A DNA stretch of 64,000 bases from Streptomyces cucumeris. GTDB taxonomy: Bacteria > Actinomycetota > Actinomycetes > Streptomycetales > Streptomycetaceae. The stretch lies in the NCBI RefSeq assembly GCF_024295805.1, contig NZ_JANCLX010000009.1:120774-184773 (forward strand). The letters run 5' to 3'. A program made the translations under genes and the position numbers. Below, piece after piece: positions 1 through 7,952 of the stretch; the first letter of the stretch is position 1, and every line of letters starts with the position of its first letter. The notes below the pieces were generated by a model. That model made no database searches. It saw nothing but the letters and a program-made list of their open reading frames with translations, and had not been told where the DNA came from.

Positions 1-128
1 TCGAGGAGGCCGACGCCACCCGCCGTGCCTGCCTCGCCCCGGTCTTCACCGACCTCCTCGACGAGGACGACCTCACGGCGCTCAGCCGGGTGTGGCGCAA
101 GCTCAAGGAGAAGAAGGGCGAGGTCTGA
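1..128 (+). CDS. C-terminal end of a MarR-like regulator (partial)
   Basis: The reading frame starting at base 3 is open from the window edge to a TGA at 126-128 and gives about 41 residues. The segment is mostly helical and charged, with an LLDEDDLTALSRVWRKL stretch. This resembles the last dimerisation helix of MarR-family winged-helix regulators, where a Leu-rich LL-x-E-(E/D)-L-x-x-L-x-x-x-L-x-K-L pattern closes the protein. Nothing else of the gene is inside the window, so the family call rests only on this tail. Confidence 0.5.
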   Translation, partial: EEADATRRACLAPVFTDLLDEDDLTALSRVWRKLKEKKGEV

Positions 129-207
129 GCGGACCGGCCACGCCGTACCGCGCGGCCGCGGGGAAAACGCCTGGAGGACGGCCTGCGGCGGACCTACGCT
201 CGACCCC

Positions 208-597
208 ATGCCGCCGGCGAAATCCTCGTGGGTCTGCCTCCCCTGCCGGGCCTCCTACAAGCAGCCAGGGGACTCCCGTCATCCGGAACGGCGCTGTCCG
301 CGCTGTGCGGAGCCGCTGATCCACGTCGGGGCCGCGTTCGCGCCGCCCCCGCGCCGGGACACCGAGGGGTGGCGCACACTCGCGCTGCTGCTCCGGGAGG
401 GCATCCGCTTCCCCATGGGCTGCAGTTGCGGACCCGGCTACCGGCCGCGCACCACGGCCGAGGTGCGGGAACGTATGGCGTACGCGCGGTACAGCGGTGA
501 GCCGCCCGCCGTCGCGCTGCTGCGCGCCGAGGTGCCGTGGCCCGCGCCGAGCGGCACTCCGGGGCCCGGACGGCGACGCCGGAAGCGGGGACGGTGA
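208..597 (+). CDS. Small zinc-ribbon protein of unknown function
   Basis: A 129-residue protein with two CxxC knuckles near the N-terminus (VCLPC around residue 10 and RRCPRC around residue 29), the spacing of a zinc ribbon. A further CSCGPGY motif lies mid-protein, and the C-terminus is a basic Arg/Lys tail. The ATG at 208 is preferred over upstream in-frame starts because the conserved-looking zinc motif begins right after it and upstream codons show poor GC3. Similar short Cys-rich proteins are common hypotheticals in Streptomyces. The function is unknown; nucleic-acid or protein binding is a guess from the fold only. Confidence 0.65.
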   Translation: MPPAKSSWVCLPCRASYKQPGDSRHPERRCPRCAEPLIHVGAAFAPPPRRDTEGWRTLALLLREGIRFPMGCSCGPGYRPRTTAEVRERMAYARYSGEPPAVALLRAEVPWPAPSGTPGPGRRRRKRGR

Positions 598-741
598 GGG
601 GCGGACCCGATGGAACTGATCATTGAGTCAGTCGGGGTACGAACGGCCACCGACGTCAATTAGCTGGCATTCTTCTTCCCGGCACACATACGCGACACTC
701 GTCCATTGCGCTTATCTCAACGCGTCCGTACGGTGACGGCC

Positions 742-1815
742 ATGCAGGAGCAGTCCGGCGCCGAGGTGGCCGCACGCGTCCGCCGGGTGATCGACGAAGT
801 CGGTTGCAGCCAGCGGGAGTTCGCGCGACGGGTCGTGATGGACCCGTCCAAGCTGTCGCGCTCGCTCGGTGGCAGCCGCCGGTTCACCGTCGCCGAACTG
901 GCCCGGATCGCCGACACCGGGAACGTGGACGCGGGGTGGCTGCTGGGTACCACCACGGCCGTCGGGTCCACCGGCCCCGCGGAGACGGCCCCGCCCGCCG
1001 CGACCGCCTCCACCGCACGGCGGTCCGCCGTCGCGCCCGAGGGCGGACGGCCGTTGCAGATCGTGCGGGAGACGGTGCGGCTCATCGCCGAGCACGGGTT
1101 CCACGCCGTACGCGTCGCGGACATCGCCGCCGCCTGCGACACCAGCACCGCCGCCATCCACTACCACTTCCCCGGCCGCGCCGAGCTGCTGGAGGCCGCG
1201 GTGCGCTGGTGCATGGACGAGGACACCGCGCGCCGCTCCGCCCGGATCGCGGACGCCGACGACGCGTACGAGGAGCTGCGGCAGCTCATCGCGCTCCAGG
1301 TGCCGTACACCGCGCAGCAGCGCGGACAGTGGCTGGTGTGGATGGACCTGTGGGCCGAGGCCGCGCGGTCCACGGCGATCGGACGGCTGCACGCCGACTT
1401 CTACCGGCAGTGGCGGCAGACCGTCGCCGAGGTCATCCGGCGCGGGATCGGGCAGGGCGTCTTCCGCGGTGTGGACCCGGAGTCCGCCGCGGTCCGGCTG
1501 ACCGCCCTGATGGACGGGCTCGCCGCGCAGGTGCTGGCCGCGGCGCCCGGTGAGGGCGGTACGGCGGGGGCCGGGATGACCGCCGAGGCCATGCACACGG
1601 CCTGCGCGGACTACGTGGACACCGAGTTGGCCGCCGGTGCGGGTGCCGGGCGAGCCCGTGGGGTCGGTGCCGGGGCGGCCGCCGAAAACGCTCCCACCGG
1701 CGCCGGAGCCGCCGACCGCCCCGGTGCCGCCACCGGCGGCGCCGCCGCGTCCGCACCGCATGCGTACGACCCGGAGGCATCCGAGCCGCACCACCACCCC
1801 GCCGACGGGCCCTAG
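742..1815 (+). CDS. XRE-TetR fusion transcriptional regulator
   Basis: A 357-residue protein with two DNA-binding domains. Residues about 9-70 form a Cro/C1-type helix-turn-helix (CSQREFARRVVMDPSKLSRS). An Ala/Thr/Pro linker follows, then a TetR N-terminal domain at about 103-150 (VADIAAACDTSTAAIHYHF) and a TetR ligand domain. The C-terminal 50 residues are low-complexity Ala/Gly. The ATG at 742 is chosen because the XRE domain starts there. It lies 43 bases upstream of cdhC on the same strand, so it is the likely local regulator of carnitine catabolism. TetR proteins normally carry only one DNA-binding domain; the fusion is unusual. Ligand and operator are not known. Confidence 0.85.
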   Translation: MQEQSGAEVAARVRRVIDEVGCSQREFARRVVMDPSKLSRSLGGSRRFTVAELARIADTGNVDAGWLLGTTTAVGSTGPAETAPPAATASTARRSAVAPEGGRPLQIVRETVRLIAEHGFHAVRVADIAAACDTSTAAIHYHFPGRAELLEAAVRWCMDEDTARRSARIADADDAYEELRQLIALQVPYTAQQRGQWLVWMDLWAEAARSTAIGRLHADFYRQWRQTVAEVIRRGIGQGVFRGVDPESAAVRLTALMDGLAAQVLAAAPGEGGTAGAGMTAEAMHTACADYVDTELAAGAGAGRARGVGAGAAAENAPTGAGAADRPGAATGGAAASAPHAYDPEASEPHHHPADGP

Positions 1816-1838
1816 GTTCCGGTTCCGGTTCCGGTTCC
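1815..1838 (+). repeat. Four tandem GGTTCC hexamers between regulator and cdhC
   Basis: GGTTCC is repeated exactly four times, starting on the last base of the regulator's TAG and ending 8 bases before the GGAG ribosome site of cdhC (1847-1850). It sits in the only gap of this transcription unit. It could be a variable-length spacer or a binding site; I see no pairing structure. Confidence 0.7.
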
Positions 1839-1858
1839 GCAGATTCGGAGTGATAGCC

Positions 1859-2752
1859 ATGCCCATGAACGACAGCGTCATCATCACCTGCGCCCTCACC
1901 GGCGCCGGTGACACCGTGGGCCGCAGTCCCCATGTCCCCGTCACCCCCGCCCAGATCGCCCGGTCCGCCGTCGAGGCCGCCGAGGCCGGGGCCGCCGTGG
2001 TGCACATCCACGTACGGGACCCCGAGACCGGCGCTCCCGCCCGCGATCCGCGGCTGTACCGCGAGGTCGTGGAGCGGGTGAAGGAGACCGGGACCGACGT
2101 GGTCATCAATCTCACCGCGGGCATGGGCGGTGACCTGGTCATCGACCCGGAGGAGCCGCTGCGGCAGCTTCCCGGTACGGATCTGGTGAGCGGGCTCGAC
2201 CGGCTGCCGCACGTCGAGGAGCTGCTGCCGGACATCTGCACCCTCGACTGCGGTTCGCTCAACTTCGGCGACGGCAGCAACCTCTACGTCTCCACCCCCG
2301 ACATGCTGCGCACCGGCGCCCGACGCATCCAGGAGCTGGGTGTGCGGCCCGAGTTGGAGATCTTCGACACCGGACAGCTCTGGTTCGCCAAGCAGCTACT
2401 GGCCGAAGGTCTGCTCGACGACCCGACCGTCTTCCAGCTCTGCATGGGCATCCCGTGGGGTGCCCCGGCCGAACCCGGCGTCCTCAAGGCGATGGTCGAC
2501 CTGCTGCCGGAGGGCGCGCAGTGGGCCAGCTTCGCGCTGGGCCGGATGCAGATGCCCTGGGTGGCGCAGTCGATCCTGCTCGGCGGCAACGTACGTGTCG
2601 GGCTGGAGGACAACCTCTACCTCAGCCGCGGGGTGAAGGCCACCAACGGCCGGCTCGTGGAACGCGCCGTCCAGATCACCGAGCTGCTCGGCGCCCGCGT
2701 CGCCACGCCCGATGAGGCGCGGCAGCGGCTGGGGCTCAAACCCCGCGGCTGA
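1859..2752 (+). CDS. cdhC: 3-dehydrocarnitine:acetyl-CoA cleavage enzyme (BKACE family)
   Basis: A 297-residue member of the BKACE/DUF849 family of Zn-dependent beta-keto acid cleavage enzymes. The metal motif HIHVRD is at residues 49-54, and the ALTGAG start and PELEIFDTG segment are typical. In the carnitine pathway this family converts 3-dehydrocarnitine plus acetyl-CoA to betainyl-CoA plus acetoacetate. The substrate assignment rests on context: the next two genes are a carnitine-dehydrogenase-like enzyme and a hot-dog thioesterase, the same cdhC-cdhA-cdhB order described in Pseudomonas. The start at 1859 has GGAG eight bases upstream; an ATG at 1865 is possible. Other BKACE substrates cannot be excluded from sequence alone. 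Confidence 0.85.
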   Translation: MPMNDSVIITCALTGAGDTVGRSPHVPVTPAQIARSAVEAAEAGAAVVHIHVRDPETGAPARDPRLYREVVERVKETGTDVVINLTAGMGGDLVIDPEEPLRQLPGTDLVSGLDRLPHVEELLPDICTLDCGSLNFGDGSNLYVSTPDMLRTGARRIQELGVRPELEIFDTGQLWFAKQLLAEGLLDDPTVFQLCMGIPWGAPAEPGVLKAMVDLLPEGAQWASFALGRMQMPWVAQSILLGGNVRVGLEDNLYLSRGVKATNGRLVERAVQITELLGARVATPDEARQRLGLKPRG

Positions 2753-2810
2753 GCCATCGCCGCGCCGCTCCCCCCACCCCCGTCCCCCCCACCGTGAGGA
2801 ACCTCGCCCC

Positions 2811-3884
2811 ATGCCCCCTCCCCCCTGCCCGCCCGAGGGCGTCCGGCGGGTCGCCTGTATCGGCGCCGGAGTCATCGGCGGCGGCTGGGTCGCCCACTTC
2901 CTGGCGCGCGGCTATGACGTCACCGCCTGGGATCCGGCCCCCGACGCCGAGGACCGGCTGCGCCGACTGGTGACGGCCGCCTGGCCCGCGCTGGAACAGC
3001 TCGGTCTCGCCGAGGGCGCCTCGGCCGACCGGCTGACCTTCGCCCCGACGCTCGACGCGGCCGTGGCCGACGCGCAGTTCGTCCAGGAGAGCGCTCCCGA
3101 GAAGCTGGAGCTGAAGCGGCGGCTGCTGGCCGAGCTCGACGCCGCGACGCCCGCGGGGGTGATCATCGCGTCGTCCACCTCCGGCTATCCGATGACCGAT
3201 ATGCAGACGGAGGCCACCGACCCCGGCCGTCTCCTCGTCGGCCACCCCTTCAACCCGCCCTATCTGATCCCCCTCGTGGAGGTCGTGGGCGGGGAACGGA
3301 CGGACGCCGCGGCCGTCGACTGGGCCTCGCGCTTCTACGCGGTGGCCGGGAAGTCCGTGATCACCATGGAGCGCGAACTGCCCGGCTTCATCGCCAACCG
3401 GCTCCAGGAGGCGCTGTGGCGGGAGGCCCTGCACATGGTGGCCAACGGCGAGGCGACGGTGCGGGAGATCGACGACTCGATCACCGAGGGGCCGGGGCTG
3501 CGGTGGGCCTTCATGGGCCCCTGTCTGACCTTCGCCCTCGCGGGCGGCGAGGGCGGGATGGCCCATATGCTCGACCATTTCGGGCCGTCGCTGAAGTCGC
3601 CCTGGACCCGGCTGGAAGCGCCGGAGCTGGACGAGGCGCTGCGCACGGCGATGGTCGAGGGCTGTGACGCGGCGGCCGACGGCCGCGACATCGCCCAGCT
3701 CGTGGCCGAACGCGACCAGGGAGTCATCAACGTACTGCGGGCCACCGGGCGCCTTCCGGGGCAGCGCGGCGACGGCAGCACCGCCACCACTTCCAGCACC
3801 ACCGGCATGTCCAGCACCACCGACCCCAGCAGCCCGCTTCCGCGGCAGAGCACCATCCACACGCCCCAGGGAGGCGACTCATGA
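2811..3884 (+). CDS. cdhA: L-carnitine 3-dehydrogenase (3-hydroxyacyl-CoA dehydrogenase superfamily)
   Basis: A 357-residue NAD-dependent dehydrogenase. A Rossmann motif GAGVIG (residues 18-23) opens the protein, ESAPEKLELK and SSTSG lie mid-domain, and GHPFNPPYLIPLVEVV precedes the C-terminal helical domain, as in L-carnitine dehydrogenase and lambda-crystallin-like enzymes. It would oxidise carnitine to 3-dehydrocarnitine for CdhC. A Ser/Thr-rich tail of about 35 residues follows the catalytic domain. In some bacteria the thioesterase is fused here; in this window it is separate and its ATG overlaps this stop (ATGA, 3881-3884), so translation is probably coupled. The start is placed at 2811, ten bases after GAGGA. 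Confidence 0.85.
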   Translation: MPPPPCPPEGVRRVACIGAGVIGGGWVAHFLARGYDVTAWDPAPDAEDRLRRLVTAAWPALEQLGLAEGASADRLTFAPTLDAAVADAQFVQESAPEKLELKRRLLAELDAATPAGVIIASSTSGYPMTDMQTEATDPGRLLVGHPFNPPYLIPLVEVVGGERTDAAAVDWASRFYAVAGKSVITMERELPGFIANRLQEALWREALHMVANGEATVREIDDSITEGPGLRWAFMGPCLTFALAGGEGGMAHMLDHFGPSLKSPWTRLEAPELDEALRTAMVEGCDAAADGRDIAQLVAERDQGVINVLRATGRLPGQRGDGSTATTSSTTGMSSTTDPSSPLPRQSTIHTPQGGDS

Positions 3885-4354
3885 GCACCCCGCTCCCCGA
3901 CTACCAGCAGACGGTCCGGCCCGAGTGGATCGACTACAACGGCCATATGAGCGAGGCGTTCTACGTCCTCGTCTTCGGCCACAGCACCGACGAGATGATG
4001 GTCGAGACCGGGCTCGACTCCAGCTACCGCGCCAAGACCGGCTGCTCGCTCTACACCGTGGAGTCGCATATTCGGTATGTGCGGGAGGTCGCCGAGGGCG
4101 CCGAGCTCACCATCCGCACACGGGTGCTGGGCGTGGACGAGAAGAAGGTGCGGTTCTCGCACGAGATGCACGTGGGCGAGCCGGACGGGGCGCCGGTCGC
4201 CACGACCGAGCTGCTCGCCGTGCACACCGACCAGAAGGAGGGGCGCGCGACCCCCTTCCCGGACGATGTCCGGGAGCGGCTCACGGCCCTGGTCGAGAAG
4301 GCACCGGAGTGGGCCGGACGGGCCATCGGCCCCGTCCCGCGCGAGGCGGAGTGA
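3881..4354 (+). CDS. cdhB: Betainyl-CoA thioesterase (4HBT hot-dog fold)
   Basis: A 157-residue hot-dog-fold thioesterase with the DYNGHM motif at residues 18-23; this loop carries the catalytic Asp/Asn of the 4-hydroxybenzoyl-CoA thioesterase type. The expected reaction is hydrolysis of betainyl-CoA to glycine betaine and CoA, the last step of carnitine conversion to this osmoprotectant. It overlaps cdhA by four bases and is the last gene of the operon; a hairpin follows at 4392-4427. The substrate assignment depends on gene order. Confidence 0.82.
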   Translation: MSTPLPDYQQTVRPEWIDYNGHMSEAFYVLVFGHSTDEMMVETGLDSSYRAKTGCSLYTVESHIRYVREVAEGAELTIRTRVLGVDEKKVRFSHEMHVGEPDGAPVATTELLAVHTDQKEGRATPFPDDVRERLTALVEKAPEWAGRAIGPVPREAE

Positions 4355-4391
4355 CCCGCTGACCCCGGCCGGCCCCGACCGGCCCGCCCGT

Positions 4392-4427
4392 ACGCCCCGG
4401 AACCGGCACCCCGCCGGGCCGGGGCGT
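4392..4427. terminator. Hairpin between convergent cdhB and VOC genes
   Basis: A nested inverted repeat: outer arms ACGCCCCGG and CCGGGGCGT, inner arms CCGGC and GCCGG, with a small loop. It lies between two convergent genes and could stop transcription from either side. There is no U tract, which is usual in this GC range. Confidence 0.6.
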
Positions 4428-4458
4428 CCGGCGCTCCGGGCGCCACGGCCTCCGGAAG

Positions 4459-4857
4459 TCAGGGGCAGCGGCTGGCCAGGACACAGAACTCGTTCCCCTC
4501 GGGGTCGGTCAGCACGATCCAGCTCGCCTCTCCCTGGCCGACGTCGGCGTACCGGGCGCCGAGGTCGAGCAAGCGGCGGACCTCTTCGTCCTGCTCCCTG
4601 TCGGTGGGATTGACGTCGATGTGGAGCCTGTTCTTGACGGTCTTGCCCTCGGGCACCCGCGCGAAGGTCAGCGCCGGTGGCACCGGACCACCGCGGTCCT
4701 TGCCCTCGGGCACCAGAGGGGAGCCGATGGTGACGACGCCGTCGTCCTCGTCCTCGTCCTCGTCCTGCACCTCGTAGCCGAGGACCGCGCACCAGAACCG
4801 GGCGAGGCCCTGGGGATCGGCACAGTCGATCGCGAGCTCGGTGAACTTGCTGGCCAT
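4459..4857 (-). CDS. VOC/glyoxalase-like domain protein
   Basis: A 132-residue single VOC-fold protein. The N-terminus FTELAIDCADPQGLARFWCAVLGY and the C-terminal LTDPEGNEFCVL are the two beta-alpha-beta-beta-beta hallmarks of the glyoxalase/bleomycin-resistance superfamily. NRLHIDVNPTDRE supplies a likely metal His. A run of Asp/Glu (EDEDEDD) lies in the first loop. The start at 4857 is chosen because GGAGG sits just upstream; a longer frame reaching 4953 lacks a ribosome site. The substrate is unknown. It stands alone and is convergent with cdhB. Confidence 0.75.
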   Translation of the reverse strand: MASKFTELAIDCADPQGLARFWCAVLGYEVQDEDEDEDDGVVTIGSPLVPEGKDRGGPVPPALTFARVPEGKTVKNRLHIDVNPTDREQDEEVRRLLDLGARYADVGQGEASWIVLTDPEGNEFCVLASRCP

Positions 4858-5031
4858 ATCAGGACCTCCCAGTCGAGTAGGGCGCACCCCGGCCATCCTT
4901 CCCGGCCGCTCGACGCAGCGCCCCGCCGGAAAGTCCGACCTCACGCCACGCATTCAATCGAACACCTGATCGGGCACGCAACCGCTGTGGACAACGCCCT
5001 GTGGACAACCGGTCCGTACACTTCCCCGGTG

Positions 5032-5949
5032 ATGCCGACCCCCGTCCTCCCCTCCCCCCTGACGCCCCTCGACGACCCCGTCATGGCGCGCGCCGGTGTG
5101 GAGCTGAGGCTGAAGCGGGACGATCTCATCCATCCGCTGGTACCGGGCAACAAGTGGCGCAAGCTCACGCCCAATCTGCGGGCGGCCGTCGAGCACGGCC
5201 ACACCCGGTTGCTCACCTTCGGCGGTGCGTACTCCAACCACCTCCGCGCGGTGGCCGCGGCCGGTGCCGCGTACGGGCTCTCCACCGTGGGGCTGGTCCG
5301 GGGCGACGAACTGGCCGGCGCGCCGCGCAACTGGTCGCTGGCGCGGGCCGAGGCGCAGGGCATGGAGCTGGCGTTCCTGGACCGCAGCGGCTACCGCGAG
5401 ACCCTGCGCACCCTCGACGACCCGGCCACCCGGGCCGCGCTGGAGGAGCGGTGGGGGCGCTGCTGGGTGCTGCCGGAGGGCGGTACGAACGTCCTGGCCG
5501 CGCGGGGCGCCGCGGAACTGCCCGCCGAACTGCCGGACCTGGGCGACCGCGACCTCCTGTGCTGCGCGGTGGGCACCGGCGGCACGCTCGCCGGGATCGC
5601 CGCCGGGCTCCCCGACGGCGCGCGGGCGCTGGGGGTCGCGGTGGTCCGGGGCGCCCGGTACCTGGACGACGAGGTGACACGGCTGCACAGGGAGGGCTGG
5701 GGCCGGACGTTCGCCAACTGGCGTATCGACCACGATCACCACGGAGGCGGTTACGGCCGGGTCCCCGCCGGGCTGGAAGCCTTCGCGGCGGGGTTCGAGG
5801 AGCGGCACGGGATCGCGGTGGAGCGGCGGTACGTGGCCAAGATGCTGTGGTGCGTGTACGACGCGGCGGAGCGCCGGGCACTCCCGCCCGGCACCCGCGT
5901 CACCGCCGTCATCACCGGCCCCCCGGACCCGGTCCCGTCGGACGGGTAG
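5032..5949 (+). CDS. PLP-dependent D-cysteine desulfhydrase / ACC deaminase-like enzyme
   Basis: A 305-residue fold-type II PLP enzyme. The pyridoxal Lys lies in PGNKWRKL near residue 40, followed by FGGAYSNHLRAVAAAG, which matches the substrate and phosphate loops of D-cysteine desulfhydrase and 1-aminocyclopropane-1-carboxylate deaminase. GTGGTLAGIAAG is the second PLP-phosphate loop. ACC deaminase and D-cysteine desulfhydrase cannot be told apart here. No Shine-Dalgarno site precedes ATG 5032 (or GTG 5029), and the start may be leaderless. The gene stands alone between convergent or divergent neighbours. Confidence 0.78.
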   Translation: MPTPVLPSPLTPLDDPVMARAGVELRLKRDDLIHPLVPGNKWRKLTPNLRAAVEHGHTRLLTFGGAYSNHLRAVAAAGAAYGLSTVGLVRGDELAGAPRNWSLARAEAQGMELAFLDRSGYRETLRTLDDPATRAALEERWGRCWVLPEGGTNVLAARGAAELPAELPDLGDRDLLCCAVGTGGTLAGIAAGLPDGARALGVAVVRGARYLDDEVTRLHREGWGRTFANWRIDHDHHGGGYGRVPAGLEAFAAGFEERHGIAVERRYVAKMLWCVYDAAERRALPPGTRVTAVITGPPDPVPSDG

Positions 5950-6033
5950 CCCGCCCCCCGGGGACGGTGACGCCCGGCCCCCGGGCTCAGCCGATGCGCC
6001 GCCGCCGGGCGGCGGTGGCGGCGCCCGGTGGGG

Positions 6034-6975
6034 TCATTCGCCGCCGCGCAGACGGATCACCGTGGTCGCCGCGTGCCGCGTCCGGCTCTCCTGGCGGACC
6101 TCGACCGTGAGTTCCGGGGCGATGGGGCGGTAGGCGATACGGGTGCCGACCGTGTCGAGGGCGGTGGGGAAGTCGTCCGCCGGGGGCGGGGGGCCGGGTT
6201 CCGGCAGGTCGCGCAGGGCGACGGCGAGCTGGGCGCGGACCGCCGGGGACAGCGGGCTGGAGACCAGCGGGGCGTCGTCCCCCGGCAGCACCAGCGCCAG
6301 CGAGCGCGGACGCAGCCGGGGCCCGACGACGCCCACGACCACCGCGTCCCGGGTCTCCGCGTGCCGCACCTTCCGCCAGTGGCGGCCCACGCGGTAGGGC
6401 TCGTCGAGGCTCTTGACGACCAGCCCCTCGACCCCGATGGCCGTGAGCGACTCGTACCAGGTGGCGGCGAGTTCGGGGTCGGTGGTCATGGGGACGGCCT
6501 GGAGCGGTGGGCCGAGCGGCTCCAGGAGGGCCATCAGCCGGGCGCGGCGCTGTTCGTAGGGCAGCGGCCGCAGGTCCGTACCGGCCAGGGCCAGCAGGTC
6601 GAACGCCGCGTAGGAGGCGGGGAGTTCACGGGCGAGCCGGGCGGCCCGGGAGTCGGTGGCGGCGAAGGCGCGCTTCTGGACGGAGGCGAAGTCGGTGCGG
6701 CCGCCCGCCCACACCACCACCTCACCGTCCAGGACGGTGCCGGGCGGCAGCGGCCGCGCGGCGGCCTCCAGGTCGGGGAAGGCGCGGGTGACGATACGGC
6801 CGGAGCGGGACTGCATCCGCACGGTGTCCTCCAGCCGGAAGATCACCAGGCGGTGGCCGTCGAACTTCGGTTCATACGCCAGCCGCCGCCCCTCCTCGGG
6901 GAGGGGCAGGGAGGGGACGGGCCGGGCGAGCGCCACCTCCACCGGCGGCAGCAGCGGCGGCGCGGGGGAGGTCAT
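6034..6975 (-). CDS. ATP-dependent DNA ligase (NHEJ type)
   Basis: A 313-residue ATP-dependent DNA ligase catalytic core. The adenylation motif I is EPKFDGHR with Lys37; LDGEVVVW (motif III), EGLVVKSLD (motif IV) and WRKVRH (motif V) follow in order, then a short OB domain. It would seal breaks brought together by Ku. Its ATG overlaps the stop of the LigD polymerase gene by four bases (ATGA), so the two are co-translated. In many bacteria these domains are fused in one LigD protein; here ligase and polymerase are separate polypeptides, as is common in Streptomyces. Confidence 0.9.
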   Translation of the reverse strand: MTSPAPPLLPPVEVALARPVPSLPLPEEGRRLAYEPKFDGHRLVIFRLEDTVRMQSRSGRIVTRAFPDLEAAARPLPPGTVLDGEVVVWAGGRTDFASVQKRAFAATDSRAARLARELPASYAAFDLLALAGTDLRPLPYEQRRARLMALLEPLGPPLQAVPMTTDPELAATWYESLTAIGVEGLVVKSLDEPYRVGRHWRKVRHAETRDAVVVGVVGPRLRPRSLALVLPGDDAPLVSSPLSPAVRAQLAVALRDLPEPGPPPPADDFPTALDTVGTRIAYRPIAPELTVEVRQESRTRHAATTVIRLRGGE

Positions 6976-7922
6976 CGGTCGTCACCCGCGGGCAGTGGAC
7001 GGGCCTCGCCGGGGTCGAGGAGCGGGGCGAGCAGATCGCCGTGGCGGTCGAGGCGGGCGGGGATGTCACCGATCCGGAAGACCAGCGGACCGGCCGCGCC
7101 GGTGCCGTCCGCGCCCGCCGCGCCCTCCGCCGCCGGTCCGGCCTCCGCCGTCCGGTCGATCTCGTCCCAGGTGACGGGGGTGGAGACGGTGGGTTCGGGG
7201 CGGGCACGGGCCGTATAGGGGGCGGCGGTGGTCTTGGCGGCCGCGTTCTGGCTGAAGTCGACGTACACCTTCCCGGTCCGCAGCGAGCGGGTCATCTTGC
7301 GGATGACCAGGCGGGGCAGGGCCGTGGCGGCCTCGGCGGCGAGCTGCCGGGCGTACGCGGTGGCCTGCCGGGAGGGGGTCGGCTCCAGCGGGACCAGCAG
7401 ATGCAGCCCCTTGGAGCCGCTGGTCTTGGCGTAGGCGGTGAGCCCGTCGGCGCTCAGCCGCTCCCGCAGCCACAGGGCGACGGCGCAGCAGTCGACGATG
7501 GTCGCGGGCGGTCCGGGGTCGAGGTCGAACACGAGCCGGTCGGCGATGCCCTCGCCCGGGTCGATCCGCCACATGGGGGCGTGGAACTCGACGACCAGGT
7601 TGGCCGCCCACATCAGCGAGGGCAGGTCCTGGACGAGCACCTGGCGGGCGGTCTCGCCCTCGTGGCGGGTGACTTCGGCCGTCGTCACCCAGGGCGGGGT
7701 ACCGGGTGGCGGGTTCTTGGTGAAGAACATCTGGCCGTCGGGGCCGTCCGGGTAGCGCAGGAACGCCAGCGGCCGCCCGTGGAGGTGACCGAGGAGCGCG
7801 TCGGCCACCGAGGCCAGGTAGTGCAGCAGCTCGCCCTTGGTGGTGCCGGTGGCCGGATGGATGACCTTGTCGAGGTTCTTGAGCGCGATCCGCCGCCCCT
7901 CCACCTCCGTGATCGGGGACAT
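6972..7922 (-). CDS. ligD: LigD-type NHEJ polymerase/primase domain protein
   Basis: A 316-residue archaeo-eukaryotic-primase-type polymerase, as in LigD. The start LKNLDKVIHPATGTTKGELLHY, the metal pair in LVFDLDPG (Asp-x-Asp) and the SGSKGLHLLVPL motif are diagnostic. It fills in ends during non-homologous end joining. It is the first gene of a two-gene minus-strand unit with the ligase and is divergent from ku. Only 30 bases separate its start codon (7922) from that of ku (7953), so the two promoters must overlap or messages must be almost leaderless. Confidence 0.92.
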   Translation of the reverse strand: MSPITEVEGRRIALKNLDKVIHPATGTTKGELLHYLASVADALLGHLHGRPLAFLRYPDGPDGQMFFTKNPPPGTPPWVTTAEVTRHEGETARQVLVQDLPSLMWAANLVVEFHAPMWRIDPGEGIADRLVFDLDPGPPATIVDCCAVALWLRERLSADGLTAYAKTSGSKGLHLLVPLEPTPSRQATAYARQLAAEAATALPRLVIRKMTRSLRTGKVYVDFSQNAAAKTTAAPYTARARPEPTVSTPVTWDEIDRTAEAGPAAEGAAGADGTGAAGPLVFRIGDIPARLDRHGDLLAPLLDPGEARPLPAGDDR

Positions 7923-7952
7923 AGGATAAGAATCTCACGAAAGGGATCAAGC

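Noticed and set aside
615..632. ACTGA-N8-TCAGT dyad upstream of the XRE-TetR gene
   Set aside because: The arms are only five bases with a wide centre; too weak to call an operator, though its place before the regulator is noted.
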